64,000 nucleotides of DNA from Actinobacteria bacterium IMCC26077 (lineage in GTDB: Bacteria > Actinomycetota > Actinomycetes > Nanopelagicales > Nanopelagicaceae). This document shows, one piece after another, positions 36,485 through 45,451 of this stretch. The notes beneath the pieces were generated by a model, which saw nothing but the letters and a program-made list of their open reading frames with translations, was not told the DNA's origin and ran no database searches. The translations under genes and the position numbers were made by a program. The DNA is taken from contig CP015606.1 of NCBI GenBank assembly GCA_002284915.1, positions 868,001 to 932,000 of the forward strand. The letters are read 5' to 3'. Positions within the stretch are counted from its first letter, which is position 1. The number at the start of each line of letters is the position of its first letter.

Positions 36485-37432
36485 ATGTCCTTGGCAATCG
36501 GCATCGATGTCGGAGGAACCAAACTCCTCGGTGGTGTTGTCGATGATGAAGGTCGAGTCATTGCACGACTTCGACGAGAAACTCCACGTGAAGGTGGCAA
36601 AGCGCTCACCCATTTAGTTGCGGAGTTGGTCAACCAACTACAGAAAGATGTCCGCGAAGAGATTCGTGATATCGGACTTTCGGCCGCTGGATTCGTCTCT
36701 GCAGATCGCGAACGGATGCTTGCAGCGACGAACATCGCCAGCTGGACTGGCGTAAATCTTGCCGAAGAGTTAGAGCCATTGATCGGTTCTCGCATCATCG
36801 TCGAGAATGATGCCAACGCTGCCTGTTGGGGCGAGTATCGCTATGGCGCAGGTCGAAACTCGCGGAACATGATCTTCTTCATCCTTGGCACTGGAATGGG
36901 TGGCGCACTGATAGTCAATGGTGAATTATTCAGGGGCGCACATGGAACTGCAGCTGAATTTGGCCACATGCGCGTCAATGCCAGCGGGCCACTCTGTGGT
37001 TGCGGTGCACGGGGCTGCTTTGAACAGTTTTGCGCCGGACCGGCTCTGATGCGCCACGTCGCCGAAGCAATCGAAGCGGCGCCAGAACGTGCATTTGAAC
37101 TACTCCAGTATGGCGATGGCACGCTCGAGGGATTAACTGGCAAACATGTCACGGCAGCCGCGCAAGCAGGAGATCGCATTGCAAACACGGCATTTAAGAT
37201 CACCGGGGAGTGGTTAGGTTTTGGCTTAGCCTCTCTCGTTGTGGTCCTCGATCCCGATCTTGTTGTCTTAGGCGGGGGAGTCTCGGAAGCTGGCGAGATA
37301 CTTACCGCGCCGGCGCGAGAGTCGCTCGCTCGAAATGCATCCTTCTCGGGCCATTCGCTTCCCAATATCGTCTCGGCGCAATTGGGTAATGACGCGGGCC
37401 TTGTCGGCGTTGCAGATTTGGCGCGTGGATAA
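36485..37432 (+). CDS. ROK-family glucokinase
   Basis: A cytosolic sugar kinase: IGIDVGGTKLLGGVVD (phosphate-binding), ENDANAACWGEYRYGAGR, GTGMGGALIVNGELFRG, and the ROK zinc motif CGCGARGCFEQFCAG. Length 315 matches actinobacterial ROK glucokinases, which phosphorylate glucose with ATP. No N-terminal DNA-binding domain is present, so it is a kinase, not a ROK repressor. The next gene begins directly after its TAA. Confidence 0.88.
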   Translation: MSLAIGIDVGGTKLLGGVVDDEGRVIARLRRETPREGGKALTHLVAELVNQLQKDVREEIRDIGLSAAGFVSADRERMLAATNIASWTGVNLAEELEPLIGSRIIVENDANAACWGEYRYGAGRNSRNMIFFILGTGMGGALIVNGELFRGAHGTAAEFGHMRVNASGPLCGCGARGCFEQFCAGPALMRHVAEAIEAAPERAFELLQYGDGTLEGLTGKHVTAAAQAGDRIANTAFKITGEWLGFGLASLVVVLDPDLVVLGGGVSEAGEILTAPARESLARNASFSGHSLPNIVSAQLGNDAGLVGVADLARG

Positions 37433-38134
37433 ATGCCATATCGATTACTCAAATCTTTTCTGACGCCAATTCTCTTGCTGCTCTTTCGGCCAAAGGTTCG
37501 TGGTTTAGATTCGGTCCCTAATTCTGGACCGGTGATCATCGCCTCGAATCACTTAAGTTTTAGCGACTCAATCTTTATGCCGCTGGTAGTTTCGCGGAAA
37601 GTCACTTTCTTAGCTAAGCAGGAGTACTTCACTCAACCTGGCCTGAAAGGTTTCATCAAGAAACTAACTTTCAAAGCTCTTGGCCAGGTTCCGGTTGATC
37701 GTTCGGGTGGTCGCGCGAGCGAAGCTGCAGTGCGAACGGGCGTGGAGCTTTTAGCAAAAGGTGAGTGCATTGGAATCTATCCCGAAGGAACTCGCTCGCC
37801 AGATGGCCGTCTCTATCGTGGCCGTACCGGCATTGCTCGCCTTGCCATTGAATCGGGCGCAACTGTCGTTCCAGTAGCGATGATCAATACCGAGAAGATC
37901 CAACCGACCGGCAAAGTAATGCCGAAAATCATGCGCGTAGGGGTCTACTTCGGAAAGCCGATGAATTTCGCCGATTATGGCGATCCCACCGATCCCTTCG
38001 TCCTTCGGAGTATTACCGACTCCATCATGAAAGAGATTCAATCGCTAAGCGGTCAAGAGTATGTCGATATCTACGCCACTCGAGCGAAAGAGCTCCTGCA
38101 AAAAGGTGAAGAGATTGATGATGAGAGCGAGTAG
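37433..38134 (+). CDS. 1-acylglycerol-3-phosphate O-acyltransferase (PlsC family)
   Basis: A membrane-associated acyltransferase for phosphatidic acid synthesis. The acyltransferase motifs are NHLSFSDSIF (H-x4-D), FKALGQVPVDRSGG, and YPEGTRSPDGRLYRGRTG. A hydrophobic N-terminus may anchor it. It is translationally coupled to the ROK gene (TAAATG junction). A PlsC gene at this place relative to SRPBCC and FadD15 also occurs in mycobacteria. Confidence 0.9.
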   Translation: MPYRLLKSFLTPILLLLFRPKVRGLDSVPNSGPVIIASNHLSFSDSIFMPLVVSRKVTFLAKQEYFTQPGLKGFIKKLTFKALGQVPVDRSGGRASEAAVRTGVELLAKGECIGIYPEGTRSPDGRLYRGRTGIARLAIESGATVVPVAMINTEKIQPTGKVMPKIMRVGVYFGKPMNFADYGDPTDPFVLRSITDSIMKEIQSLSGQEYVDIYATRAKELLQKGEEIDDESE

Positions 38135-38150
38135 AAAAGGCGGAACGAAG

Positions 38151-38801
38151 TTATTGGATTTGGATTAGTACTAACAATCCAAGAATCATCATGACGACGC
38201 CGCCGATACTTCGCAAGAGCACAATCCGCTTGATGTTGGTGGCCAGCCAGTTGCGCGCCGTTCCAGCGAGAATGCCCCACGTGCCATCACAAACGAAAGC
38301 AAGGAGCGCGAAGATTGCGCCTAAGAGAATTAGCTGAGCGATCACGCGACCATCGCCACGATTTATAAATTGTGGCGTGACGGCGGCATTGAAGACGATT
38401 CCTTTCGGATTGAGGATGCCCACAACAAAGCCATCGCGGATGATGCGCGCTGTCGATGGTGCACCAACAGTACCTTCTTCCAGCACCTGGCTCGTATGTT
38501 GATTACGCTTGCGAATGGCATCAATGCCCAGATAGATCAAGTAAAGACCACCGCCCCATTGCACCGCGGCATAGATCAGATCCGACGCTTGGATAATGGG
38601 GCCGATGCCTATTGCTACGAGTAGTGACATGGCAAAGAATCCTGATGCGTTTCCTAGAACGGTGAGAACGGCAACTTTTCGCCCCCAGGCAATTGCGCGG
38701 GCGATCGTAAAGAGCACCGAAGGTCCTGGGGCCACGATGATGGCAAGTGCGACCAATACATACTCGCCGATTTTTGAAGGGATGGGCACGCCAAGCAGCA
38801 C
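38151..38801 (-). CDS. LysE/RhtB-family amino-acid exporter
   Basis: A membrane protein of 216 residues and about six segments, with the LysE signature VALAIIVAPGPSVLFTIARAIAWGRKVA and the mid-protein GGLYLIYLGIDAIRK and FVVGILNPKGIVFNAAV. It exports an amino acid or related metabolite; the substrate is unknown. The GTG start is fixed by TAGGCT six bases upstream. Confidence 0.88.
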   Translation of the reverse strand: MLLGVPIPSKIGEYVLVALAIIVAPGPSVLFTIARAIAWGRKVAVLTVLGNASGFFAMSLLVAIGIGPIIQASDLIYAAVQWGGGLYLIYLGIDAIRKRNQHTSQVLEEGTVGAPSTARIIRDGFVVGILNPKGIVFNAAVTPQFINRGDGRVIAQLILLGAIFALLAFVCDGTWGILAGTARNWLATNIKRIVLLRSIGGVVMMILGLLVLIQIQ

Positions 38802-38807
38802 GTCACG

Positions 38808-38813
38808 AGCCTA
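38808..38813 (-). promoter_or_regulatory. -10 TAGGCT of leaderless lysE-like gene
   Basis: Minus-strand TAGGCT lies six bases before the GTG at 38801. Confidence 0.6.
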
Positions 38814-38836
38814 ACAAAAAGGCCTTACAAATAGCG

Positions 38837-38864
38837 AAAGGCGAGGGATTGCTCCCTCGCCTTT
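38837..38864 (-). terminator. Strong hairpin after uraA
   Basis: A perfect 12-base stem (AAAGGCGAGGGA / TCCCTCGCCTTT) with a four-base loop lies 16 bases beyond the uraA stop. The T-rich run is imperfect, but the stem is the strongest in this intergenic gap and should end uraA transcription before the lysE promoter. Confidence 0.7.
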
Positions 38865-38879
38865 CCTGTTCTATCGAGA

Positions 38880-40109
38880 TTATTTACGGAGCGCGTGGAG
38901 CAAGCGATAACCAACAATCGCCACGATGGAGGCGTTGATGATTCCGTTGAAGGTGAAGTCGCCACGAGTCCAGGAGATGTCTGAGATTCCGATAATCAAG
39001 GCGGAAGCGCAGACAATCAAGTTAATTGGATTTGAGAAATCAACTTTAGCTTCGATCCAGATACGTGCACCGAGAAGACCGATCATTCCAAAGAGCGCGA
39101 CGCCGGCTCCACCAAGTGCGCCAACTGGAGTTGCACTTAAGACCGCGCCGAACTTTGGTGAGAGCGAGAGGAGAACCGCGCCAAGTCCTGCGATCCAATA
39201 AGCAGCGGTGGAGTAGACCTTTGTCGCTGCCATAACGCCGATGTTCTCAGCGTACGTCGTGGTACCAGAACCGCCACCGGCGCCAGCAAGAGTGGTTGCA
39301 ACGCCATCAGCAAAGAGCGCATTACCCATCTCGCCATCGAGATTCTTACCAGTGATTGCGGCGACAGATTTAACGTGGCCAACGTTCTCAGCGATGAGAA
39401 CAAGGACGACTGGGAGGAAGAGGATGATTGCGTTGGCATTGAATGTTGGGCTCATAAATGTTGGAGCTGCTATCCATTTCGCTGCGGTAATTCTATCAGT
39501 GTTGACATCACCCATCAGTAGCGCTGCAACGTAACCGATCACGATGCCAAGGAAGATGCTGATTCGTCCAATGAAGCCTCGGGAGACGGCAGCGATTACT
39601 CCAATAGCAGCGAGGGTGATGATGCCGACAACCGGGCCAGCTGCGAGATTATTCTTTGCAGCGCCAGCGAGGTTAAAGCCGATGAGCATGACGATGGTGC
39701 CGGTGACAACTGGTGGGAGCATCCATTCGATCCATTTGATGCCACTTGCGCGAACGATCAAACCAACGAGGGCGAGTACTACGCCAGTAACGACCACTCC
39801 GCCGAGCGCCGCCGCTGGACCACCATTGGCGCTTGCTGCTGCGATTGGGGCCAAGAAGGCAAAGGAGGAGCCCAAGTAGGAGGGAACTCGATTTCGGGTG
39901 ATGAGAAGGAAGAGCATGGTGCCGATACCCGAGAAGAAGAGGGTGGTCGATGGCGGCATCTTGGTGAGGATGGGAACCAAGAAGGTGGCGCCGAACATCG
40001 CAGCGATGTGCTGCAGGCCGATGCCGATCGTGCGTGGCCAGGAGAGGCGCTCATCAGGGGCGACAACCTCGCCACCAGAGTGAACTTTCCAGGTAAACAG
40101 TGATGCCAT
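38880..40109 (-). CDS. NCS2 uracil/xanthine permease
   Basis: A nucleobase:cation symporter-2 membrane protein with 12-14 segments: SWPRTIGIGLQHIAAMFGATFLVP start, GIGTMLFLLITRNRVPSYLGSSFAF, and the family's GGSGTTTYAENIGVMAATKVYS motif. Similarity in the last motif favours the uracil-type (UraA/PyrP) group. ATG 40109 is chosen since it gives the family N-terminus (MASLFTWKVHSGGEVV) and has GGAAGG upstream; the longer frame to 40172 does not. Confidence 0.9.
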   Translation of the reverse strand: MASLFTWKVHSGGEVVAPDERLSWPRTIGIGLQHIAAMFGATFLVPILTKMPPSTTLFFSGIGTMLFLLITRNRVPSYLGSSFAFLAPIAAASANGGPAAALGGVVVTGVVLALVGLIVRASGIKWIEWMLPPVVTGTIVMLIGFNLAGAAKNNLAAGPVVGIITLAAIGVIAAVSRGFIGRISIFLGIVIGYVAALLMGDVNTDRITAAKWIAAPTFMSPTFNANAIILFLPVVLVLIAENVGHVKSVAAITGKNLDGEMGNALFADGVATTLAGAGGGSGTTTYAENIGVMAATKVYSTAAYWIAGLGAVLLSLSPKFGAVLSATPVGALGGAGVALFGMIGLLGARIWIEAKVDFSNPINLIVCASALIIGISDISWTRGDFTFNGIINASIVAIVGYRLLHALRK

Positions 40110-40286
40110 AGTGGGGGATTCCTTCCATATCAATGGTCCGGAGTTCGAGGCATGCGCTGTGGCGCGCCTCACTTAGCTAACAGGGTAAGGCTCACCACCA
40201 GCGTAAATAGGTAATAACGGGCGCGGCGCGCCGAGAGAGTTGTTAAGTTGCCGAGCCTGGCCCAAGGCGCTTAGATATGGCGGTCC

Positions 40287-40309
40287 GATGTATCAATTCG
40301 ATGTATCAA
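40287..40309 (+). repeat. Direct repeat GATGTATCAA in the padR-ino1 leader
   Basis: Two identical 10-base copies separated by TTC (13-base period) lie about 35 bases before the padR ATG. A -35/-10 pair TTGCCG-N18-TAGATA (40248-40277) would place them just after the transcription start, a fitting place for PadR autorepression. Confidence 0.5.
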
Positions 40310-40342
40310 AGAAGAGTTTCGCTCTTCTCAAAGGGAGTTGCG

Positions 40343-40894
40343 ATGGCGCAGCGGAGCGAACCGCTGGAGTTCACCCTCCTCGGCCTGCTCGCCAATGGTC
40401 CGCTCCATGGGTATGAATTGCGCAAGCGTTCGTTGACCATCATGGGCCCCTTCCGAGCCCTCTCCTTTGGTTCGCTCTATCCGCTGCTCAAGCGGATGGC
40501 TGAGGGCGGGTTGATCGAGGTCATCGAGGGGAGCTCCAGCTCGGCGAGTAAGAGCAGTAAGTCGCGCCGAACTCGAATTGCTTACCAGATCACCAAATCT
40601 GGTTTAGAGCGATTTGAGGAGCTGACCGAAACGCTAGATGCCACCGAAGATGAGGCGTTTGGAGTTCACTTCGCCTTCTTCGGACCTACTTCACATTCCA
40701 ACCGGGTGCGAATCCTTGAAGCTCGTCGACGTCGCCTTCGCGAGAAGACCGATCTTCTTCGTCACGAACTTGAGCGCTCGCCGATCGGTCTGGACAAGTA
40801 CTTCATCGAGTGGCGCCGTCACTCACTTGATTCGGCCGAGCGGGAAATCGCTTGGCTCGATGAAATGATCAAAGCAGAGAGGAAATCCCAGTGA
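40343..40894 (+). CDS. PadR-family transcriptional regulator
   Basis: A winged-helix regulator: [41 protein letters not shown], then [20 protein letters not shown] and a helical C-terminal dimerisation part ([18 protein letters not shown]). ATG 40343 is chosen because AAGGGAG lies seven bases upstream and the extra residues of the longer frame are not family-like. It overlaps ino1 by four bases, so it probably regulates inositol synthesis, as does the padR-ino1 pair of mycobacteria. Confidence 0.88.
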   Translation: MAQRSEPLEFTLLGLLANGPLHGYELRKRSLTIMGPFRALSFGSLYPLLKRMAEGGLIEVIEGSSSSASKSSKSRRTRIAYQITKSGLERFEELTETLDATEDEAFGVHFAFFGPTSHSNRVRILEARRRRLREKTDLLRHELERSPIGLDKYFIEWRRHSLDSAEREIAWLDEMIKAERKSQ

Positions 40895-41970
40895 GCAAGA
40901 TCCGAGTAGCAATAGTTGGTGTAGGTAACTGCGCCAATTCACTTGTACAAGGCGTGACCTATTACAAAGATGCAGCAGTCGACCAGGAGATTCCCGGGTT
41001 GATGCACGCTGTCATCGGGGGCTATCACATCAGCGATATTGAGTTTGTCGCTGCATACGATGTCGATGCCAAGAAGGTGGGCCTTGATCTTGCCGATGCC
41101 ATGTGGGCAAGCGAGAACAACACCATCAAGTTCTGCAACGTCGCGAAGACTGGAGTCACCGTTGAACGCGGCACCACTCTTGATGGCATGGGTCGCTATT
41201 ACAAAGAGACCATCAAGGAATCCGATGCAACGCCAGTTGACATGGTTGCGTCCCTCAAAGAGAAGAAAGTAGATGTCCTCATCTGCTATCTACCAGTTGG
41301 CTCTGAAGAGGCAACGCGCTTCTACGCACAAGCTGCTATCGATGCCCATTGCGCATTTGTTAACGCACTGCCGGTGTTCATCGCATCTGATCCAGTCTGG
41401 GCCAAGAAATTTAGCGATGCGAAAGTGCCGATTGTTGGCGATGACATTAAGAGCCAGGTAGGTGCGACTATCACGCACCGCATTTTGGCCAAGCTATTCC
41501 AAGATCGAGGCGTCCATCTCGATCGCACCCTCCAACTCAACGTGGGTGGAAATATGGATTTCAAGAATATGCTCGAGCGAGATCGTCTCGAGTCGAAGAA
41601 AATCTCCAAGACCCAATCTGTCACCTCACAACTTGATCACGATATGGGCGAAGGGAATGTGCATATCGGACCTTCGGATTACGTTTCATGGCTCGATGAT
41701 CGTAAGTGGGCATATGTCCGCCTTGAAGGTCGCGCGTTTGGTGATGTACCCCTCAATCTCGAGTACAAGCTTGAGGTGTGGGATTCACCGAACTCCGCAG
41801 GCGTGATTATCGATGCTCTTCGATGCGCCAAGATCGGTCTCGATCGTGGAATCGGTGGTCCGCTCCTCTCACCATCTAGTTACTTCATGAAGTCGCCACC
41901 CGAGCAGTACTCGGATGAGACTGCGCGCAATCGAACTGAAGAGTTCATCGCTGGAACTATCGAAAGATAA
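40891..41970 (+). CDS. ino1: Inositol-3-phosphate synthase (Ino1)
   Basis: NAD-dependent conversion of glucose-6-phosphate to inositol-3-phosphate, feeding phosphatidylinositol and PIM lipids or mycothiol. The Rossmann motif is [33 protein letters not shown] and [12 protein letters not shown] carry substrate-binding Lys/Asp residues. Length 359 matches the short actinobacterial type. GTG 40891 overlaps padR by four bases. Confidence 0.94.
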   Translation: MSKIRVAIVGVGNCANSLVQGVTYYKDAAVDQEIPGLMHAVIGGYHISDIEFVAAYDVDAKKVGLDLADAMWASENNTIKFCNVAKTGVTVERGTTLDGMGRYYKETIKESDATPVDMVASLKEKKVDVLICYLPVGSEEATRFYAQAAIDAHCAFVNALPVFIASDPVWAKKFSDAKVPIVGDDIKSQVGATITHRILAKLFQDRGVHLDRTLQLNVGGNMDFKNMLERDRLESKKISKTQSVTSQLDHDMGEGNVHIGPSDYVSWLDDRKWAYVRLEGRAFGDVPLNLEYKLEVWDSPNSAGVIIDALRCAKIGLDRGIGGPLLSPSSYFMKSPPEQYSDETARNRTEEFIAGTIER

Positions 41971-41984
41971 GCGGGGCGCGTCAT

Positions 41985-42743
41985 ATGGCAATCGAAGATA
42001 TTTCAATATCAAAGGATCAAGGGGTATTAGCGCTCGGACTTAATCGTCCGAGCAAGCTCAACGCAATTACCCGAGAGATGTACGCCATCCTTGCTCGCGA
42101 AATCAACGGAGCAAATAATGACGATGAGATTGGCGCGGTGCTCATTTACGGTGAAGGTGATGACTTCACCTCGGGGAATGATCTCAATGATTTCCTCGAA
42201 CATCCGCCAACCGGGAGTGATTCGCCGGTCTGGCATTTCCTCACCGCAATCAGGGAGTTCACTAAGCCATTGGTTGCAGCGGTAAGCGGTCGCTCAGTGG
42301 GCGTAGGTGTCACCATGCTCTTTCATTGCGATTACGTGATTGCCGGAGAGAATTCGAAGCTTTCGATGCCCTTTGTCAATCTCGGACTCGTTCCAGAGGC
42401 GGGCTCTTCCTACTTGCTGCCACTGATTGCAGGCCATCAACGAGCAGCAGAGCTGTTCATGCTAGGTGAAGTCTTCACGGCCCGACGTGGATACGAAGCT
42501 GGATTCATTAATGAAGTAGTCGGCGAGGAAGAGGTAGCAGTACGAGCCGGTGAACGCGCGAAGCACCTAGCTGACCAGCCGCGAAATGCAATTCGAGAGA
42601 CAAAACGCTTACTACGTGAGGGACACCAAAAGCACTTGCTGGCGGTTATGGAAGAAGAGGCGAAACTCTTCACCGCTGCGCTAGAAAGCGATGAGGCTAG
42701 AGAAGCTTTCATGAATTTCTTGATGAAAAACCGAAAGAACTAG
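41985..42743 (+). CDS. Enoyl-CoA hydratase/isomerase family protein
   Basis: A crotonase-fold protein of 252 residues: LGLNRPSKLNAITREMY, oxyanion-hole FTSGNDLNDFL and SGRSVGVGVTMLFHCDYVIAG, PFVNLGLVPEAGSSYLLP. The glutamate of the second motif is kept, while the first catalytic Glu region is altered, so a delta3-delta2-enoyl-CoA isomerase (PaaG/ECI-like) is as likely as a hydratase. It lies 14 bases after ino1 and 17 bases before the SDR gene. Confidence 0.82.
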   Translation: MAIEDISISKDQGVLALGLNRPSKLNAITREMYAILAREINGANNDDEIGAVLIYGEGDDFTSGNDLNDFLEHPPTGSDSPVWHFLTAIREFTKPLVAAVSGRSVGVGVTMLFHCDYVIAGENSKLSMPFVNLGLVPEAGSSYLLPLIAGHQRAAELFMLGEVFTARRGYEAGFINEVVGEEEVAVRAGERAKHLADQPRNAIRETKRLLREGHQKHLLAVMEEEAKLFTAALESDEAREAFMNFLMKNRKN

Positions 42744-42760
42744 GGAGTAGGTCAGGGACT

Positions 42761-43597
42761 ATGTCTGATACATCATCGCTTGCAGGTAAGAAGATTTTCA
42801 TTACGGGCGCATCTCGAGGGATTGGTTTGGCAATCGCTAAGCGCGCCGCACAAGATGGCGCGATGGTGGCTATCGCTGCGAAGACCACAGAGCCGCACCC
42901 AAAGTTACCGGGAACCATTTTTACTGCCGCTGAAGAGATTGAGGCGGCGGGTGGAAAGGCGCTCCCGATTCAATGCGATCTCCGCGACGAGAATCAAATT
43001 GCCAGCGCTGTATCACAAGCTGTTGATGCGTTTAATGGGCTCGACATTCTAATTAACAACGCATCTGCGATTAACCTCACCCCAACGTTGCAAACACCAG
43101 CGAAGCGTTTTGATTTGATGTTCTCGGTAAATGTCCGGGCGACTTTTCTCACCTCACAAGCGGCAATACCCGCGTTGAAGGAGTCGGCAAAAGCTGGACG
43201 TAACCCCCATATTTTAATGATGTCCCCTCCGCTATCAATGAAATCGAAGTGGTTCAAGAATCATCTGGCCTACACGATGGCTAAGTATGGGATGAGTATG
43301 TGTGTACTCGGTCTCGCTGATGAACTTAAACGCGATGGGATCAGCGTCAATGCACTTTGGCCTCGTACTGCAATCGATACTGCAGCGCTACAAATGATTC
43401 CTGGTATTGATACCGCCGCGTGCCGCACTCCAGAAATTCTGGCCGATGCCGCCCATGCCATTCTTGCCGGAGCGCCTCGAACAGGGGAGTTCCTTGTCGA
43501 TGATGAGGTTCTCGCAAGCGTTGGCGTCACCAATCTAGATAAGTACGCAGTGGTACCGGGAACAACCGATTTCTTACTCGACTTCTTCCTCGACTAA
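42761..43597 (+). CDS. SDR-family oxidoreductase (HSDL2-like)
   Basis: A short-chain dehydrogenase/reductase: IFITGASRGIGLAIAKRAA, DILINNASAINL, and YTMAKYGMSMCVLG containing the YxxxK pair. The longer variable middle (MMSPPLSMKSKWFKNHLAY) and NALWPRTAIDTAAL are typical of HSDL2-like SDRs with fatty-acyl substrates. It probably works with the adjacent crotonase-fold protein on an acyl-CoA; the substrate is unknown. Confidence 0.85.
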   Translation: MSDTSSLAGKKIFITGASRGIGLAIAKRAAQDGAMVAIAAKTTEPHPKLPGTIFTAAEEIEAAGGKALPIQCDLRDENQIASAVSQAVDAFNGLDILINNASAINLTPTLQTPAKRFDLMFSVNVRATFLTSQAAIPALKESAKAGRNPHILMMSPPLSMKSKWFKNHLAYTMAKYGMSMCVLGLADELKRDGISVNALWPRTAIDTAALQMIPGIDTAACRTPEILADAAHAILAGAPRTGEFLVDDEVLASVGVTNLDKYAVVPGTTDFLLDFFLD

Positions 43598-43606
43598 AAG
43601 GTGACC

Positions 43607-44350
43607 CTAGATAGCAAATCCTCTAGGAAGTTCCAAACGATTTGCGGTCAAGAGATCACTGTTTCGGAGGATGCTAGTTGTCGAGTCGTCAGCAACAATC
43701 TGGCCTTGATTGAGAATCAACGAGCGTTCACATATTTCGAAGGCGTACGGCAGATCATGAGTGACCATCAAAATTGTCACGTCGAGGTCGAGCAGGATCT
43801 CTGATAGTTCACGACGCGATGCCGGATCTAAGTTTGAGGACGGCTCGTCGAGGATCAGGATTTCTGGTTCCATGGCAAGGACAGTTGCAACTGCTACGCG
43901 ACGACGCTGGCCAAAAGATAAGTGATGCGGAGCACGGTCCTTGAGAGAGAGCATGCCCACGAGTTCCAGGGCGTGAACGCTTCGTTCTTCGATTTCTCCC
44001 TCTGTCAAACCCATATTTGTTGGTCCGAAGGCGACATCTTCAAAGACAGTTGGCATGAATAGCTGATCATCAGGATCTTGAAAGACAATACCAACCAGTT
44101 CGCGCACTTTCTTTGTGATCTCTTTGTTCGAGCTATCAAGGGTGAAGTCAGCAATAGATATAGCGCCGGAAGTGGGGGAGAGAATTCCATTCAAGTGCAT
44201 GACCAGAGTCGTCTTGCCAGCTCCATTTGGACCAAGAAGTGCAACCCGTTCTTTGCTAGCGATTGTGAGATTGACGCCATTTAGGGCCTTATTCCCGTCG
44301 GGATAGGCGTAATGGAGATTGCTAATTTGGACGCTTGGTTTAATTGTCAT
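43607..44350 (-). CDS. nikO: ECF transporter ATPase (CbiO/NikO)
   Basis: ABC ATPase of an energy-coupling-factor transporter for a divalent metal. Walker A is LGPNGAGKTTLVMHLNG, the signature HLSFGQRRRVAVATVLAMEP, Walker B ILILDEPSSNLDP and the H-loop MVTHDLPYAFEI. It is the last gene of the M-N-Q-O unit and overlaps the Q gene by four bases. Assignment to nickel instead of cobalt rests on the promoter site, not on this protein. Confidence 0.9.
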   Translation of the reverse strand: MTIKPSVQISNLHYAYPDGNKALNGVNLTIASKERVALLGPNGAGKTTLVMHLNGILSPTSGAISIADFTLDSSNKEITKKVRELVGIVFQDPDDQLFMPTVFEDVAFGPTNMGLTEGEIEERSVHALELVGMLSLKDRAPHHLSFGQRRRVAVATVLAMEPEILILDEPSSNLDPASRRELSEILLDLDVTILMVTHDLPYAFEICERSLILNQGQIVADDSTTSILRNSDLLTANRLELPRGFAI

Positions 44351-45177
44351 GAGAAGAGGACCATACCTAAGAGGAATGAGATGAGCGCAAATAGGGGAAA
44401 GAGCGCCCCATAAATCCAGTGTTTTCGAGATACTCGTTCAGTAGCTAACGAGGAGAGCGCTCCGGAGTAGCCACGGGAGAGCATTGCGAGATGCACCCTT
44501 TCACCTCTCTCATAAGAGCGGATGAAGAGCGCACCTAACGTCGAGGTGAAAATTGGCCAACTGCGGGGCCCGGTGGCGACGAAGCCACGAGATTCTCGAG
44601 CAACTTTCATTCTTGTCATCTGATCATTGATGACATTTAGATAGCGAATCATGAATGCTGCAATCTGCACAAAAAGCGAGGGCGTTTTTATGCGAACAAA
44701 ACCAGCAAGTAATGAGTGCGAAGTAGTTGAAGCCGCAAGAATCATGGAGCACGCCACACCTAGAGTCGCTTTCGTGATGAGATTCAATCCCGCGATACTT
44801 CCTTCGCGAGAGAGCTCCAAGGGGCCGATCTCAAATTCGTCGCCACCAGCGGTGAATGGCATCAAGATTGCAAAGATAAGAAATGGGAATTCAATAGTAG
44901 CCCGCTTAGCGAGTGTGAGGGCAGGCAACTTTGAGAGCGTCAACACAAGTACAATTATTAAAAAATATCCCACAAAAGTTGGCCATCGTGTAATTGGTGT
45001 GCATACTACGATTACCATAAATGCCAAGAAGGCAAGAAGTTTTACATGGCCAGGTAGATCATGCACTAGCGAGTGGCGATGTATATAGAGACGCTCACCA
45101 ACGCTATGCCCGTGAGTATGCCCATGTTCCGCGCTCCTATCGAGCTGAGCGCTGGTATTAATTTTTCTTCTTACCAA
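44347..45177 (-). CDS. nikQ: ECF transporter transmembrane subunit (CbiQ/NikQ) with His-rich N-terminus
   Basis: T-component of a metal ECF transporter, with five or so membrane helices and the coupling motif ESRGFVATGPRS (ARG signature region). The N-terminal 40 residues include HGHTHGH and further His residues before the usual LVHDLPGHVKLLAF start; these could bind metal. The start is a TTG overlapping cbiN by 20 bases; GTG in SLVHDL is an alternative that would remove the His motif. Confidence 0.85.
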   Translation of the reverse strand: MVRRKINTSAQLDRSAEHGHTHGHSVGERLYIHRHSLVHDLPGHVKLLAFLAFMVIVVCTPITRWPTFVGYFLIIVLVLTLSKLPALTLAKRATIEFPFLIFAILMPFTAGGDEFEIGPLELSREGSIAGLNLITKATLGVACSMILAASTTSHSLLAGFVRIKTPSLFVQIAAFMIRYLNVINDQMTRMKVARESRGFVATGPRSWPIFTSTLGALFIRSYERGERVHLAMLSRGYSGALSSLATERVSRKHWIYGALFPLFALISFLLGMVLFS

Positions 45178-45451
45178 TAAATCGGATGATCAAATACATT
45201 GCTAAGCCGGTGGCAATTACACCGATAATTCCTGCAAGCCCTACCGAAAGACGTTCATTACTAATTCCGGCAATTGCGTAATCAGCGAGCGCCGATTTCG
45301 AAGTTGCAGAATCCTTGGCGGTGTCAATGAAACCAAGATCTGTGGCAACTTTCTCTAACCCGTCTGGAGAGGATGAGGCATAAAAGGAGAGGACTCCAGC
45401 AATCAGTAGTGCAATTGTGAGTCCAAAAAGGTAAAACTTTTTATTTATCAT
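45158..45451 (-). CDS. nikN: CbiN/PDGLE-domain accessory subunit
   Basis: A 97-residue protein with one N-terminal and one C-terminal membrane helix and the PDGLE signature in SSPDGLEKVATDLGFID. PDGLE proteins serve as the N-component of cobalt/nickel ECF importers and are needed for substrate loading of the M-component. It overlaps both neighbours by a few bases. Confidence 0.88.
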   Translation of the reverse strand: MINKKFYLFGLTIALLIAGVLSFYASSSPDGLEKVATDLGFIDTAKDSATSKSALADYAIAGISNERLSVGLAGIIGVIATGLAMYLIIRFIGKKKN

